Positions 51,148 to 60,377 of a stretch of 64,000 bases of DNA are shown in pieces (positions within the stretch are counted from its first letter, which is position 1; every line of letters begins with the position of its first letter). Both the position numbers and the translations under genes were made by a program. Origin of the DNA: Sphingopyxis macrogoltabida. GTDB taxonomy: Bacteria > Pseudomonadota > Alphaproteobacteria > Sphingomonadales > Sphingomonadaceae. A model generated the notes under the pieces. That model worked only from the letters and a program-made list of their open reading frames with translations, made no database searches and was not told the DNA's origin. The DNA is taken from positions 1,057,001-1,121,000 of the forward strand of contig NZ_CP012700.1 of the NCBI RefSeq assembly GCF_001307295.1. The letters run 5' to 3'.

Positions 51148-54100
51148 GTGGAGGCACGCGACATTCTGCTCGCGCGGATGAAAACGGACCTGATTGGTCC
51201 GGGCGAAGATAACGAAACGATATCGGACAGGCCTACCGACCGCTATCTGACAGGAATACTCTTTCCGCCTCGGACTGAAGTTTCGCCCGACGAAGATGAC
51301 GAGTCTGCCGAAGCAGATAACCCAGAGTTCGCCGGCACGTCATTGGATAGCATCAAAACTGCATCCACTTTCCGCCCGAGCTCAGCCGGCCTCTCCTTTG
51401 CTATCCGGCCGATGTCCTCGCGGGCGTCATTAAAGATCTCCGTCCGAGCCGCTCGTTATAGGATAGCGGGCACTGAACCGGATGAAGAGGCAGCGACACA
51501 GAAAAGCCGTTCCAAACTTTGGCAGCGTTTTCCGCTGAACGCTGATGTCGAGCTGGTGTTGTCGGATTGGGAGGCTGCTGGTGTTAAGCCTGTCAGCCTG
51601 GCCGAAAGCGGCATAGCGGATGCCAGCCTTCATATTCGTATTGCGCGCTGGGCGGGAGTCCTGCTGGTCACTGTGGCGCTCACCAACGATGCCCGGCCAG
51701 CGAAGGCCCGAAGCCGGCAGGCCAGCGAGGAGGCCGCACTCTTCCAAGTCGAGCTTGCCGTAAGCTGTCTCGAGGACTGCCATTTCGTCCCCAAACCTGA
51801 TCGATCCGGAAATAGCGATGTGGACGACGACGCTAAAGCATCAGCCTTGCTGTACCGTGACGTACGGCAGTGGGCTGTGGGGCACACATGCTCGGCGGTC
51901 TGGGATGAGCTGGAAGGCGCTTCAATCAAGGAAGTGTCATCGAGCTGGTTGCCAGAGACAACCGTTCATGTCGTCAGCGCAGCCGGTGACGTCGAATTCA
52001 AGGACGCTGCCGCCCGAGCCCCCCTCGGCGCGACCTGGTTAGCAACCGAAGATGATGAAAAGCTATCAGCCGGGCTGAATGCATTTGTCGACGCTTATTC
52101 ACAGTGGATCAAGAAGACGGAGTCAGAGCTCGGCACCGTGCCTGCGGAAAGCGCCGAGCAAGGTAAAACTCATATAAGGCGCTGCCGCGAAGCCGAGCAG
52201 CGGATGCGCCGCGGCGTCGCGCTCCTGTTTGACGACGCTGAGGTGCTCGATGCGTTCCGAATGGCCAACGCGGCGATGGCGCTCCAGTATTCGTGGAGGC
52301 AGAATCCGGAACCACCCGAGCTTTCCTGGCGCCCCTTCCAGTTGGGATTCGCGCTCCTATGTCTGGAATCGATTGCCGACGACGGTTCGCCAGACCGTGA
52401 GACGATGGATTTGCTTTGGTTTCCTACGGGCGGCGGCAAGACCGAAGCCTATCTGCTTCTCACCGCGTTCACCACTTTCCTGAGACGGATACGCGCCAAG
52501 GGAAATCCGTCCGGCGCGGGCGTTACGGTTTTCATGCGTTATACTCTGCGTCTACTGACTATTCAGCAGTTCGAGCGTGCCGCCGCCCTCATTTGTGCCT
52601 GCGAATTAGTCCGGATGGGCCACGCACCCGCAGGCGCAGCTTTACTCCCGGCTCATTTCAAAAGCGATGTCCCGATATCCTTGGGGCTTTGGGTCGGCGA
52701 AGGCGCGACACCCAACTCGGTCAGTGATGCAGAAGAGGCGCTAGAATTAAACAGCGACAATTCCCCGGCGCAACTGAAGGCATGCCCTTGCTGTAGTAAG
52801 GATCTCAGCTGGGCCATATCCGCTGACAAAACGCAGATCGAAGTGCGGTGCGTGTCGGCGGCCTGCCTCGTCGCGAAAAGCATGGCCCATCTGCCTGTGT
52901 GGACTGTGGATGATGATGTCTATCGTGCACAGCCGACGCTACTCATCGGAACAGTCGATAAGTTTGCCCAACTTGTGCGTAAACAGGTGAGTGGGCGCCT
53001 GTTTGGAATCGGTACCGAAGCCGATACCCCGGCTCTGGTGATCCAGGACGAGCTTCACCTGATCTCCGGCCCCCTCGGCAGTCTGGCTGGACTTTACGAA
53101 GCCGCCGTCGATGAGCTCTGCCGTAATTCGTCGGGCCACCGGGCAAAGATTCTCGGTTCAACGGCAACAATCAGGCGAGCCGAGGATCAAATTCTGGCAC
53201 TTTTTGATCGGCAATCGTTCCAGTTCCCTCCGCCGGGGCTATCCCACACCAACTCAGGCTTTGCTGTTGAGGATCGTGAGGCTCCCGGCAGGCGCTACAT
53301 CGGCGTTACGACCGTGGGCCGATCCGCCAAGTTTGTTCAACAGGCAGTCGCCGCGTCACTGCTCCAGTCAGCCGGAGACAGCAATATCCCTGATACGGTC
53401 CGGGATGGCTACTGGACATTGGTCAATTACTTCAATTCATTGCGCGAGCTTGGTGGGGCACTCTCGCTCATGCGAGACGACGTTGAGCGCAGCATCAGCG
53501 ATTACACCTCGCGCAGACCAGGCGAGATTCAAAGGGAGGCTGGAACGCAGATCGAGCTTACCAGTCGGGTGAGCTCCAGCGACATTCCCAAATACCTGAA
53601 AGATCTTGAACGTCACTGGCAGGACCCCGAACACATCGACATCGTCCTCGCCAGCAACATGATCTCAGTCGGAATGGATGTGTCGCGCCTTGGACTGATG
53701 GTCGTCAACGGCCAGCCCAAAACTATTGCAGAGTACATCCAGGCGACGAGCCGGGTAGGCCGCAGCCGCAGCATTCCCGGCCTTGTCGTGACGCTGTTCA
53801 ATGCGGCCAAGTCGAGGGACCGAAGCCGGTACGAGACGTTTTCGACTTGGCATCGCAGCCTTTACCGCGATGTCGAGGCGACGAGCGTGACTCCGTTTGC
53901 ACCACGTGCCCGTGACAGGGCGCTTCATGCACCCTACGTCGCACTCGTCCGTCATCTGATTCCCGGAATGGAGAACCCCTCACAGATTGAGCATCATCAG
54001 GCCGAAGCGGAAAGTCTGCTACAACGGATTGTCGATCGAGTTCAGCGCATTGACCAGCCAGAGGCCGGACCTGCCCGCGATCAATTGGACAAGTTTCTCG

Positions 54101-54306
54101 ATGAATGGTTCGATCGCGACAATCTCAAGGATTATTGGCAAGACTACGGCGATGCCCTGCTGACATCGGCGGAAGCGGCAGCTGAGCGGGGTAACAGAGC
54201 TCGCTTCGCCAATCAGCGGCCAACGCCAAATTCACTTCGTTCCGTCGAGGCATCCACCATGTTTGTATTGCTTGAAGGCGCCCCCCCGGAGGGCAACGGA
54301 CGATGA
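51148..54306 (+). CDS. drmA: DrmA-like helicase of a DISARM-type system
   Basis: 1,052 residues. The N-terminal section has DRYLTGILFPPRTEVSPDED, a feature I associate with DrmA proteins. The helicase core has Walker A FPTGGGKTEAYL (about 425-436), IQDELHLISGPLGSLAG (DELH box, about 632-648), GSTATIRR, a helicase C region ASNMISVGMDVSRLGLMVVN and QATSRVGRSRS (motif VI). A cysteine cluster (CPCCSKDL...CVSAACL, about 546-575) may bind zinc. DrmA acts with DrmB in DISARM to recognise and block incoming DNA. GTG 51148 with GAGGGG upstream is preferred over TTG 51133. It overlaps drmB by four bases. Confidence 0.85.
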   Translation: MEARDILLARMKTDLIGPGEDNETISDRPTDRYLTGILFPPRTEVSPDEDDESAEADNPEFAGTSLDSIKTASTFRPSSAGLSFAIRPMSSRASLKISVRAARYRIAGTEPDEEAATQKSRSKLWQRFPLNADVELVLSDWEAAGVKPVSLAESGIADASLHIRIARWAGVLLVTVALTNDARPAKARSRQASEEAALFQVELAVSCLEDCHFVPKPDRSGNSDVDDDAKASALLYRDVRQWAVGHTCSAVWDELEGASIKEVSSSWLPETTVHVVSAAGDVEFKDAAARAPLGATWLATEDDEKLSAGLNAFVDAYSQWIKKTESELGTVPAESAEQGKTHIRRCREAEQRMRRGVALLFDDAEVLDAFRMANAAMALQYSWRQNPEPPELSWRPFQLGFALLCLESIADDGSPDRETMDLLWFPTGGGKTEAYLLLTAFTTFLRRIRAKGNPSGAGVTVFMRYTLRLLTIQQFERAAALICACELVRMGHAPAGAALLPAHFKSDVPISLGLWVGEGATPNSVSDAEEALELNSDNSPAQLKACPCCSKDLSWAISADKTQIEVRCVSAACLVAKSMAHLPVWTVDDDVYRAQPTLLIGTVDKFAQLVRKQVSGRLFGIGTEADTPALVIQDELHLISGPLGSLAGLYEAAVDELCRNSSGHRAKILGSTATIRRAEDQILALFDRQSFQFPPPGLSHTNSGFAVEDREAPGRRYIGVTTVGRSAKFVQQAVAASLLQSAGDSNIPDTVRDGYWTLVNYFNSLRELGGALSLMRDDVERSISDYTSRRPGEIQREAGTQIELTSRVSSSDIPKYLKDLERHWQDPEHIDIVLASNMISVGMDVSRLGLMVVNGQPKTIAEYIQATSRVGRSRSIPGLVVTLFNAAKSRDRSRYETFSTWHRSLYRDVEATSVTPFAPRARDRALHAPYVALVRHLIPGMENPSQIEHHQAEAESLLQRIVDRVQRIDQPEAGPARDQLDKFLDEWFDRDNLKDYWQDYGDALLTSAEAAAERGNRARFANQRPTPNSLRSVEASTMFVLLEGAPPEGNGR

Positions 54307-56117
54307 AATCGATCGGGAAAATACGCCGCAGTCAGGTCCTTTCAAACGGCCCAGGCGCCATTATCGATTTCCGGGGAGACAGCGGAGCTCCTTTGTCGGT
54401 CGTCGCTGCGGGTTTGGAAGCCTGGGACAAGATGTCGGCCAAACCAGGCTTGCTTAATGAGCAACGCATCAGTCATGAACCCTTGCAGGCAAGGTTGAAC
54501 GTCAAAGGCTTCCGACTGCCGCCTGTCGGTAAGGAAAAGGTGGGAACTTCGACAAGGGACAGGTTACTCCCAGCCTACCGGTTCCCGGACTGGCATGTGT
54601 GCCCGAAATGCGACCGACTTCAACGCAGCCGATTCTGGAGTTCCGAACTCGATCGCCCGGAACTGTTTTGCAGCGAGTGTACAACAGGCCGAGGCAAACG
54701 CGCCAGAAAGTCATTCGTTGTGCCGGTCCGCTTCGTTGTTACTTGCGCGTCTGGGCATCTTCAGGACTTTCCCTGGGCATCCTGGCCGCGGCACAATTCA
54801 GCTTGTTCCCGCAAGCGTCCTCTGAAGCTGATCGGGAAAGGCGCGGGGCTGAAAGGCCTCAGGGTGCACTGTACCGAATGCCTCGAGGAGAGGGATCTGG
54901 ACGGCGCCTTGTCGCCGGGAGCCTTGGGCAAAATTCCCTGTGAGGGACGTTCGCCGTGGCTGCAGTCGGCACCGGCGGCTTGCTCAAACGAACCCGTTGC
55001 CATTCAGCGTGGTGCTTCCAATGCGTATTTCCCGGTGGTCGCGTCTGCGCTTGACGTCCCGCCCTTTGGTGGCACGTTTCGTGATTGGCTGGACGAGTTC
55101 TGGGCCGACCTGACGACCCTTGCCGACCGGGCGCAGGTTCCCGATTTTGTCAGGAAAAGGATCCACCCATATTGGCCTGATCCGACGGTCACGCTCGAGC
55201 AGTTGAACGCGAAGATCCTGACGCTGCTTCATATTCTCGACGACGAAAGCAGCGATTTACGTGTCAACGAGCACCTGATGCTTTGCTCAGGTGGCAGTGC
55301 CGACGAACATTTTCCCGAGTTTAAAATCGTCCCTCAAAATCTGCCGGCGGAACTCTTGGGCACGTTTGATCAGGTAGTGTCAGTAGAACGCCTCCGCGAA
55401 GTGCGGGCACTCAGAGGTTTCACTCGCCTCAGCCCTGCCGAGAGTGTCAGCAGCCTCCACATAGCGCCTCTATCGGAGGCCCCCATGAACTGGCTTCCGG
55501 CAATCGAGGTTCGGGGCGAAGGCATCTTCCTTAATTTCGATGAAGGCCGTGTCACACAATGGGAGCAAATCCCGTCCGTGGTTGCGCGAGCTCGGGTTGC
55601 CCATGAGGCGGCGGAACGAAGCTGGCGCGAGCATAACGACGACGACCGCGAGTTCCCGATGACGATCTCCCCACGGTTCCTGCTCGTGCATACAACGGCT
55701 CATGCCCTTGTTGAGCAGCTCTCGCTGGATAGCGGATACTCGACTGCCTCGATACGCGAACGGCTGTATGTCTCCTCCGGGCCGGGCGGCATGTGCGGTT
55801 TTCTGCTCTACACGTCAGCACCAGACTCTGACGGGACGCTGGGTGGACTTTCCCGCAAAGGCCGGTCCCGTGAACTTGTCCCCATTCTCCTGGGAGCATT
55901 GCGCGGTTCGGAATGGTGCTCGGCTGACCCGCTTTGCGGGAGCGGCATTCTGACACTGTCCGAAGGATCGGGCTCGGCAGCGTGCCACTCCTGCTGCTTT
56001 CTTCCGGAAACATCGTGTGAGCATTTCAACCGCCATCTCGACAGGGCGATGTTGATCGGAACTCCGGAAGCTCCTGAAATTGGGTACTTCCACGCATTGC
56101 TGAAGAACGAGGGCTGA
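54303..56117 (+). CDS. drmB: DrmB-like DUF1998 protein of a DISARM-type system
   Basis: 604 residues. The N-terminus, MKSIGKIRRSQVLSNGPGAI followed by IDFRGDSG, is characteristic of DrmB. Two cysteine pairs (CPKCDRLQ, CSEC) near residues 100-125 and CTECLEERD later suggest zinc binding. The C-terminal DUF1998 domain (about 450-590) has LLVHTTAHALVEQLSLDSGY, GGMCGFLLYTSAPD and a final cysteine cluster (DPLCGSG, ACHSCCFLPETSCEHFNRHL). The ATG overlaps the drmA stop (ATGA). DrmA and DrmB form a complex in known DISARM systems. Confidence 0.88.
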   Translation: MKSIGKIRRSQVLSNGPGAIIDFRGDSGAPLSVVAAGLEAWDKMSAKPGLLNEQRISHEPLQARLNVKGFRLPPVGKEKVGTSTRDRLLPAYRFPDWHVCPKCDRLQRSRFWSSELDRPELFCSECTTGRGKRARKSFVVPVRFVVTCASGHLQDFPWASWPRHNSACSRKRPLKLIGKGAGLKGLRVHCTECLEERDLDGALSPGALGKIPCEGRSPWLQSAPAACSNEPVAIQRGASNAYFPVVASALDVPPFGGTFRDWLDEFWADLTTLADRAQVPDFVRKRIHPYWPDPTVTLEQLNAKILTLLHILDDESSDLRVNEHLMLCSGGSADEHFPEFKIVPQNLPAELLGTFDQVVSVERLREVRALRGFTRLSPAESVSSLHIAPLSEAPMNWLPAIEVRGEGIFLNFDEGRVTQWEQIPSVVARARVAHEAAERSWREHNDDDREFPMTISPRFLLVHTTAHALVEQLSLDSGYSTASIRERLYVSSGPGGMCGFLLYTSAPDSDGTLGGLSRKGRSRELVPILLGALRGSEWCSADPLCGSGILTLSEGSGSAACHSCCFLPETSCEHFNRHLDRAMLIGTPEAPEIGYFHALLKNEG

Positions 56118-56118
56118 T

Positions 56119-57771
56119 ATGGCGCGAATGTACCCCGGAACGTTGCCAGAGCACGTCCTCAAGAATCCGAAATTGTCGTCAGAAATCAGAGTCTACAACA
56201 CAATCCGCGACAGACTTTCAGCCGACTATCGATGCTACTACTCCAGATCGTGGCACCAGGCAGACGGAGATGGCGGTGAGTTTGACGGTGAAGCCGATTT
56301 CATAGTGGCACATCGTGAAAACGGTTTACTTTTCCTCGAAGTGAAGGGTGGCCGGGTCAGCTGTAGAGAGTCAGACAACCAGTGGCTCACCACTGACCGG
56401 GACGATTTCACGTTCAAAATCACGAGTCCTGTGTCGCAGGCCATGAAAAGCAAACACCATTTTCTGAAGCGGCTGAAGGAGCGACTGGGTAGCCGCTATA
56501 TCCGCGCCCGGCACGGAGTGATCTTGCCCGGAAGCACACGACCTGTCCGCGCTCTGGCAGCTGATGCACCGCACGAAATTGTCGCATTCGGCAACGACAT
56601 GGCCAAGCTGGATCAGTGGATTGTTAACCGGATGGCCGGCGTCAGCGATGATCGAGAAATGCCGTTGGGCATGGACGGGGAGCGGGCGCTCGAAGAAATC
56701 CTTGCAGGGCATTTTGAACTGCAGGCTCACATCGGCTGCAGCCTCTCCGACGACGCCAAGGAGATCGAGCGCCTTACCAGCGAACAAGCGTGGATTCTCG
56801 ACTCGCTAGATCATAATCAGCAGCTCGCCATTACCGGAGGAGCGGGTTCGGGTAAGACGGTTCTCGCGATTGAGGCGGCTGTGCGGTCGGCAGAAGGTGG
56901 CTGCAGAACGCTCCTCACGTGCTTCAACGTGCCGCTCGCGAACCATCTTCGCGAGCTATGTCCGTCACACCCCAACCTTGTCGTCGCAGGCTTTCACTCG
57001 CTGTGCGGAATGTTTTCTGAAAAGGCTGGTCTGACAATCTCGCAAAAGCATGACGACGACTTTTATCAAAACGTGCTCCCCAATGCCTTGGTGGAAGCGG
57101 TGGACCGGATGCCCGATCTCCGTTTCGATACGGTAATCGTTGATGAGGGTCAGGACTTCAAAGACTCATGGCTCGACGCACTCAAGTTGGCCCTTGGCGA
57201 CCTCGACACGGGGCGTTTCTACGTTTTCTATGACGACAATCAGCGCCTCTTTTCCCACGAGGGGAGTTTTGTGTCGGCCTTGCCGCAGTCGGTCATTCCG
57301 TTGTCGAGAAATCTCCGCAACACACGTCGTATTCATGCTGTGATGTCGAAGTGGTACGAGGGAAAGCGATCGACGCCCGCTGGCCCGGAAGGTGAGCAGG
57401 TTGCTATTCACGAGTGCAGATCACGGGAACAAGCGGTGAAGGTAGTCGCCGACCGTATTCGCACGTTGGTAACATCAGGCCAGCTGCAACCTGGCGACAT
57501 TGCAGTTTTAGATGCGTCGGGCTCCATAAACTTTGGTGACAATATCGGCGGTGCGCGCGCATGTAGGGCCGACAAAATCGCTAAAAACTGCGTCATCGTG
57601 GATACGGTACGCCGTTTCAAGGGCCTGTCGCGACCGTGCGTTTTCGTGATAGGACTCGAGGGACTCACCGACCCCGAGACCATTTATGTCGCTACAAGCC
57701 GTGCAAACATACTGCTGGAACTTGCTGGGAGCCCTGACGATATTGCCCGCATCATGTGCTTTGGATCATGA
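56119..57771 (+). CDS. NERD-domain protein fused to a UvrD-like helicase
   Basis: 550 residues. The N-terminal NERD (nuclease-related) domain has Glu21-Arg near the start, EADFIVAHRENGLLFLEVKG (Asp60, Glu74, Lys76) and matches the PD-(D/E)xK-like core. The helicase part has GGAGSGKTVLA (about 241-251), LLTCFNVPLANHLRE, IVDEGQDFKDSWL, YDDNQRLF and TVRRFKGLSRPCVFVIGLEG. It starts one base after the drmB stop, so it belongs to the same operon. DISARM normally ends with the phospholipase-D protein DrmC; here this putative nuclease-helicase takes the last position and may supply the nuclease function (inference). Confidence 0.88.
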   Translation: MARMYPGTLPEHVLKNPKLSSEIRVYNTIRDRLSADYRCYYSRSWHQADGDGGEFDGEADFIVAHRENGLLFLEVKGGRVSCRESDNQWLTTDRDDFTFKITSPVSQAMKSKHHFLKRLKERLGSRYIRARHGVILPGSTRPVRALAADAPHEIVAFGNDMAKLDQWIVNRMAGVSDDREMPLGMDGERALEEILAGHFELQAHIGCSLSDDAKEIERLTSEQAWILDSLDHNQQLAITGGAGSGKTVLAIEAAVRSAEGGCRTLLTCFNVPLANHLRELCPSHPNLVVAGFHSLCGMFSEKAGLTISQKHDDDFYQNVLPNALVEAVDRMPDLRFDTVIVDEGQDFKDSWLDALKLALGDLDTGRFYVFYDDNQRLFSHEGSFVSALPQSVIPLSRNLRNTRRIHAVMSKWYEGKRSTPAGPEGEQVAIHECRSREQAVKVVADRIRTLVTSGQLQPGDIAVLDASGSINFGDNIGGARACRADKIAKNCVIVDTVRRFKGLSRPCVFVIGLEGLTDPETIYVATSRANILLELAGSPDDIARIMCFGS

Positions 57772-57980
57772 GAAGCGTGATTGTGCGCCAAGTGATGGTA
57801 TCAAAGCGCATGAACAGTGATAGTTTAGTGCAACGATATACTTGTGTAGTGGCCGCATGACCTAAGGATCGAAGCATATGGAAATGCGGTAACATAAGGT
57901 ACGTCCGACCGCACGCGACCATCCCTACCCAAAAGGAGAGGGCGCTCAGCTTTTCCGGGAACCCACGGGCGTCTGTCAAA
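57772..57980. other. intergenic region after the DISARM-like cluster
   Basis: About 210 bases with no gene and lower GC than neighbouring coding sequence. No clear terminator hairpin was found. It ends at the target duplication of the IS-flanked unit. Confidence 0.5.
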
Positions 57981-57989
57981 TTCTCCTAG
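57981..57989. repeat. target-site duplication TTCTCCTAG, left copy
   Basis: TTCTCCTAG is repeated at 60378-60386, beyond the right end of the complete IS. The pair therefore brackets the whole unit 57990-60377, not the IS alone. Confidence 0.9.
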
Positions 57990-58048
57990 GGTCGCGTCCG
58001 TCAAGGTGGTGTAATTTCGGCTGTGGCCGTGGGCCATCGTCAGGCGGC
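57990..58048 (-). mobile_element. IS256-family element, left-end fragment (59 bp)
   Basis: Identical to the first 59 bases of the IS at 19733 and 58956 (GGTCGCGTCCGTCAAGGTGG...CATCGTCAGGCGGC). It contains the terminal repeat plus the stop and last two codons of the transposase, in the same orientation as the complete copy. Confidence 0.92.
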
Positions 58049-58478
58049 AGCGTTGATGGCCGCCGTGGGACCGGTGGCCGCACAGTCCGACGTCGCGCTG
58101 CCCTATTGGGCGTCGATCAGCGTCGACGAGGCGCGTATGCGCAAGGGGCCGTCTCCCGACGTGCCGGTGATCTGGGAATATCGGCGCAAGGACCTGCCCG
58201 TCAAAGTGATCGCGCGGTTCGAAACCTGGCGCAAGATCGAGGACCCCGACGGCACGCAGGGATGGATGGCGGCGCGGCTGCTCAGCCGGACGCGCACCGC
58301 CATTGTCACCGGCCAGGTCCGTGCGATGCGCAAGGAACCGAGCGCGTCGGCGGCGGTCGCCTTTCGCGCCGAGCCCGGCGTGGTGGGCAAGATCACCGAA
58401 TGCGCCGACGGCTGGTGCCTGTTCGACGTCAAGGGCCGCAAAGGCTGGAGCCAGACCGACCATATCTGGGGCGATTGA
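58049..58478 (+). pseudogene. SH3-domain exported protein, 5' end truncated
   Basis: About 140 codons: a remnant hydrophobic signal region (LMAAVGPVAAQ), then PYWASISVDEARMRKGPSPD, WRKIEDPDGTQGWMAARLLS, VTGQVRAMRKEPSASAAVAF and GWCLFDVKGRKGWSQTDHIW. These are two SH3-like (SH3_4) repeats with the usual RKGPS/VxVI/W-x-K-I pattern. The IS end fragment replaces the native start; an ATG at 58056 could still give a protein with a shortened signal sequence. Resembles chromosomal sphingomonad genes, so it looks like captured passenger DNA. Confidence 0.75.
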
Positions 58479-58508
58479 GCGTCCGGCGACAGCGTCGGCC
58501 TGTATCGA

Positions 58509-58913
58509 TCAGCTTTTCTTCGGCGTTACCGTCACCACGGTTCCGTTGGGTGCCGTCGCCGTGAAGCTGCCGTCCGCGCCGGGGGCAGTGACGGTCCAGC
58601 ATGCCTCGGTCTCGTCGCCGTCAGGGTCGTAACAGTCCTTGCCGTCCTTGCGCGCGAATTTGCCCTTGACCTCCTTGCCCTTGGCATCGGTGTAGACATA
58701 GGTGCCGTCGGCGTTGATCACCGTCGTGCCCATCGTGCCGTCCGCCATTTTAACGTCATAGGTGCCTGCCGGCGTTCCCGAGTCGGCAGCGGGCGCGGGC
58801 GTTGCCGGTGCGGCGGTCTCGGTCGGCGTCGGGGTCGTTTCCTTCGACTCTTCAGTCTTTTGCGAGCAGGCCGACAGCGCGGCGAGCGCGGCGATCAAAA
58901 CAAGCTTTTTCAT
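58509..58913 (-). CDS. small putative lipoprotein
   Basis: 134 residues. Signal peptide with lipobox: MKKLVLIAALAALSACSQKT, lipidated at Cys16. A Thr/Pro/Ala-rich linker follows (about 20-50), then a beta-rich domain (TYDVKMADGTMGTTVINADG, GKFARKDGKDCYDPDGDETE). It should be a membrane-anchored lipoprotein. Function unknown; typical of sphingomonad chromosomes. Converges with the SH3 gene inside the IS-flanked unit and is intact. Confidence 0.8.
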   Translation of the reverse strand: MKKLVLIAALAALSACSQKTEESKETTPTPTETAAPATPAPAADSGTPAGTYDVKMADGTMGTTVINADGTYVYTDAKGKEVKGKFARKDGKDCYDPDGDETEACWTVTAPGADGSFTATAPNGTVVTVTPKKS

Positions 58914-59005
58914 GCCGTTTCTCCCCAATAGAGGTTCGCGAAGGCTATGCCTTTAGGTCGCGTCCGTCAAGGTGGTGTAATTTCGGCTGTGGCCGTGGGC
59001 CATCG

Positions 59006-60220
59006 TCAGGCGGCTTTGGCGGTGATGTGTAGGGGCTGATTTTCCTCCTCGATCATGGGTTGGTTGAGTTCGGCCATGCCTTCGATCTGCATGTATCGGT
59101 GCTGGAGCTGCCACTCGTCGTTCTGCTCCATCAGCACAGCCCCGACGAGGCGGATGATGCTGTCTTCGTTCGGGAAGATTCCGACGACGTCGGCGCGGCG
59201 CTTGACCTCCTTGTTGAGCCGCTCGAGCGGATTGGTTGAGTGTAACTTCGTGCGGTGCTGGGTGGGAAAGCCGGTGTAGGCGAGCACGTCGGTTTCGGCC
59301 TCGTCCATGCAGGCGCCGAGCTTGGGCCAACGGGTGCGCAACTGGTCGGCGACCTGTCGCCAGACCTGCGTTGCGCTTTTCTGATCGGGCTGCAGGAAGA
59401 CCTGGCGGATCGCGGCGGCGACGACAGTGTTCTGGCCCTTGGGCACATAGGACAGGGCATTGCGCATGAAGTGCACCCGGCAGCGCTGCCAGGTGGCGCC
59501 CATGACGCGGGTGATCGCGCCCTTGAGGCCCTCGTGAGCATCGGAGATGACCAGCTTCACGCCGGTAAGACCGCGCCGAACAAGGTCCTTCAGGAAGTCG
59601 GACCAGAAGACCTCCGCTTCCGAGGGGCCGATATGCAGGCCGACGATCTCGCGCCGGCCCTCGGTGTTGACGGCCATGGCGATTATTGCGGCAACGCTGA
59701 TGATCCGCCCGCCTTCGCGTACCTTGAGATAGGTGGCATCGAGCCAGAGATACGGCCATTCGCCGGTGAGCGGGCGTTTCAGAAAGGCATGGACGCGCTC
59801 GTCAATGTCCTTGCAAAGCTTGGAGACGGTGGACTTGGAGATGCCGGTCATGCCCATGGCCTGGACGAGTTCATCGACCCGCCGGGTGCTGACCCCGCCG
59901 ATCCACGCTTCCTGGATCACCGCAACCAGCGCTTTCTCGACCATCTTGCGGGGCTCAAGGAAGCCCGGAAAGTAGGACCCAGCACGCAGCTTGGGGATTT
60001 TCAGGTTCAGCGTGCCTACCCGGGTATCCAGCGAACGGTCGCGATAGCCGTTGCGCCAGGTCGCGCGCTCGCTGCTGCGTTCGTGGCGACCCGCGCCGAT
60101 CAGGCCATCAACGTCGGCCTCCATGATCAGCTGCAGCACGTTCTCGGCGATGGTGCGCAAAAAATCCGGTTGGCCGCCCTTCGCAGCAAGCTCTTCGATC
60201 AGTAATCTGTCCTCGGTCAT
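59006..60220 (-). CDS. IS256-family transposase (copy 2)
   Basis: 404 residues, identical to the transposase at 19783-20997, with the same motifs (WLDATYLKV, ISDAHEGLKGAI, NPLERLNKEVKRR) and the same AGGAG-preceded start (ATG 60220). As in copy 1, a 32-bp palindrome lies between the start and the IS right end. Confidence 0.95.
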   Translation of the reverse strand: MTEDRLLIEELAAKGGQPDFLRTIAENVLQLIMEADVDGLIGAGRHERSSERATWRNGYRDRSLDTRVGTLNLKIPKLRAGSYFPGFLEPRKMVEKALVAVIQEAWIGGVSTRRVDELVQAMGMTGISKSTVSKLCKDIDERVHAFLKRPLTGEWPYLWLDATYLKVREGGRIISVAAIIAMAVNTEGRREIVGLHIGPSEAEVFWSDFLKDLVRRGLTGVKLVISDAHEGLKGAITRVMGATWQRCRVHFMRNALSYVPKGQNTVVAAAIRQVFLQPDQKSATQVWRQVADQLRTRWPKLGACMDEAETDVLAYTGFPTQHRTKLHSTNPLERLNKEVKRRADVVGIFPNEDSIIRLVGAVLMEQNDEWQLQHRYMQIEGMAELNQPMIEEENQPLHITAKAA

Positions 60221-60298
60221 CGGGAACTCCTCTTCGTCACGGTTGAAGTGTGCAAACTCCACCATAACGATGAACCCGGTGGCCACCAGCGACGCCGC

Positions 60299-60330
60299 AT
60301 TCCGGGGTGGGGCATGCCCCACCCCGGAAT
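60299..60330. repeat. 32-bp perfect palindrome inside IS copy 2
   Basis: Same palindrome as 21076-21107 (ATTCCGGGGTGGGG-CATG and its complement), located upstream of the transposase start. Confidence 0.9.
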
Positions 60331-60377
60331 ACACCATCGCCTACACCGGAAATTACACCACGAGCGCGGACGCTAAC

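Larger units (their letters stand above)
57990..60377. mobile_element. IS-flanked unit: IS256-family end fragment, passenger genes, complete IS
   Basis: A 2,388-bp unit. Its left edge is a 59-bp copy of the IS left end (57990-58048). Then come two genes (an SH3-domain gene cut at its 5' end, and a lipoprotein gene). Its right part is the complete IS copy 2 (58956-60377). Only the outermost edges carry a matching 9-bp duplication (TTCTCCTAG). Flanks of the inner IS edge (ATGCCTTTA at 58947-58955) do not match anything at the other side. The simplest reading is that the unit moved as one, using the fragment's end as a transposition end. Confidence 0.75.
58956..60377 (-). mobile_element. IS256-family insertion sequence, copy 2
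   Basis: 1,422 bp, the same length and transposase as copy 1 (19733-21154). Its immediate flanks do not match each other; the right flank TTCTCCTAG instead matches 57981-57989. Complete and apparently active. Confidence 0.93.

Noticed and set aside
51148..56117. Druantia type III (DruE contains DUF1998)
   Set aside because: Here the helicase and DUF1998 parts are separate genes with DrmA- and DrmB-type starts, and no DruH-like partner was seen.
39716..57771. Calling the cluster a standard class 1 or class 2 DISARM system
   Set aside because: No phospholipase-D drmC or adenine methyltransferase drmMI was found, so only the looser label DISARM-like is used.
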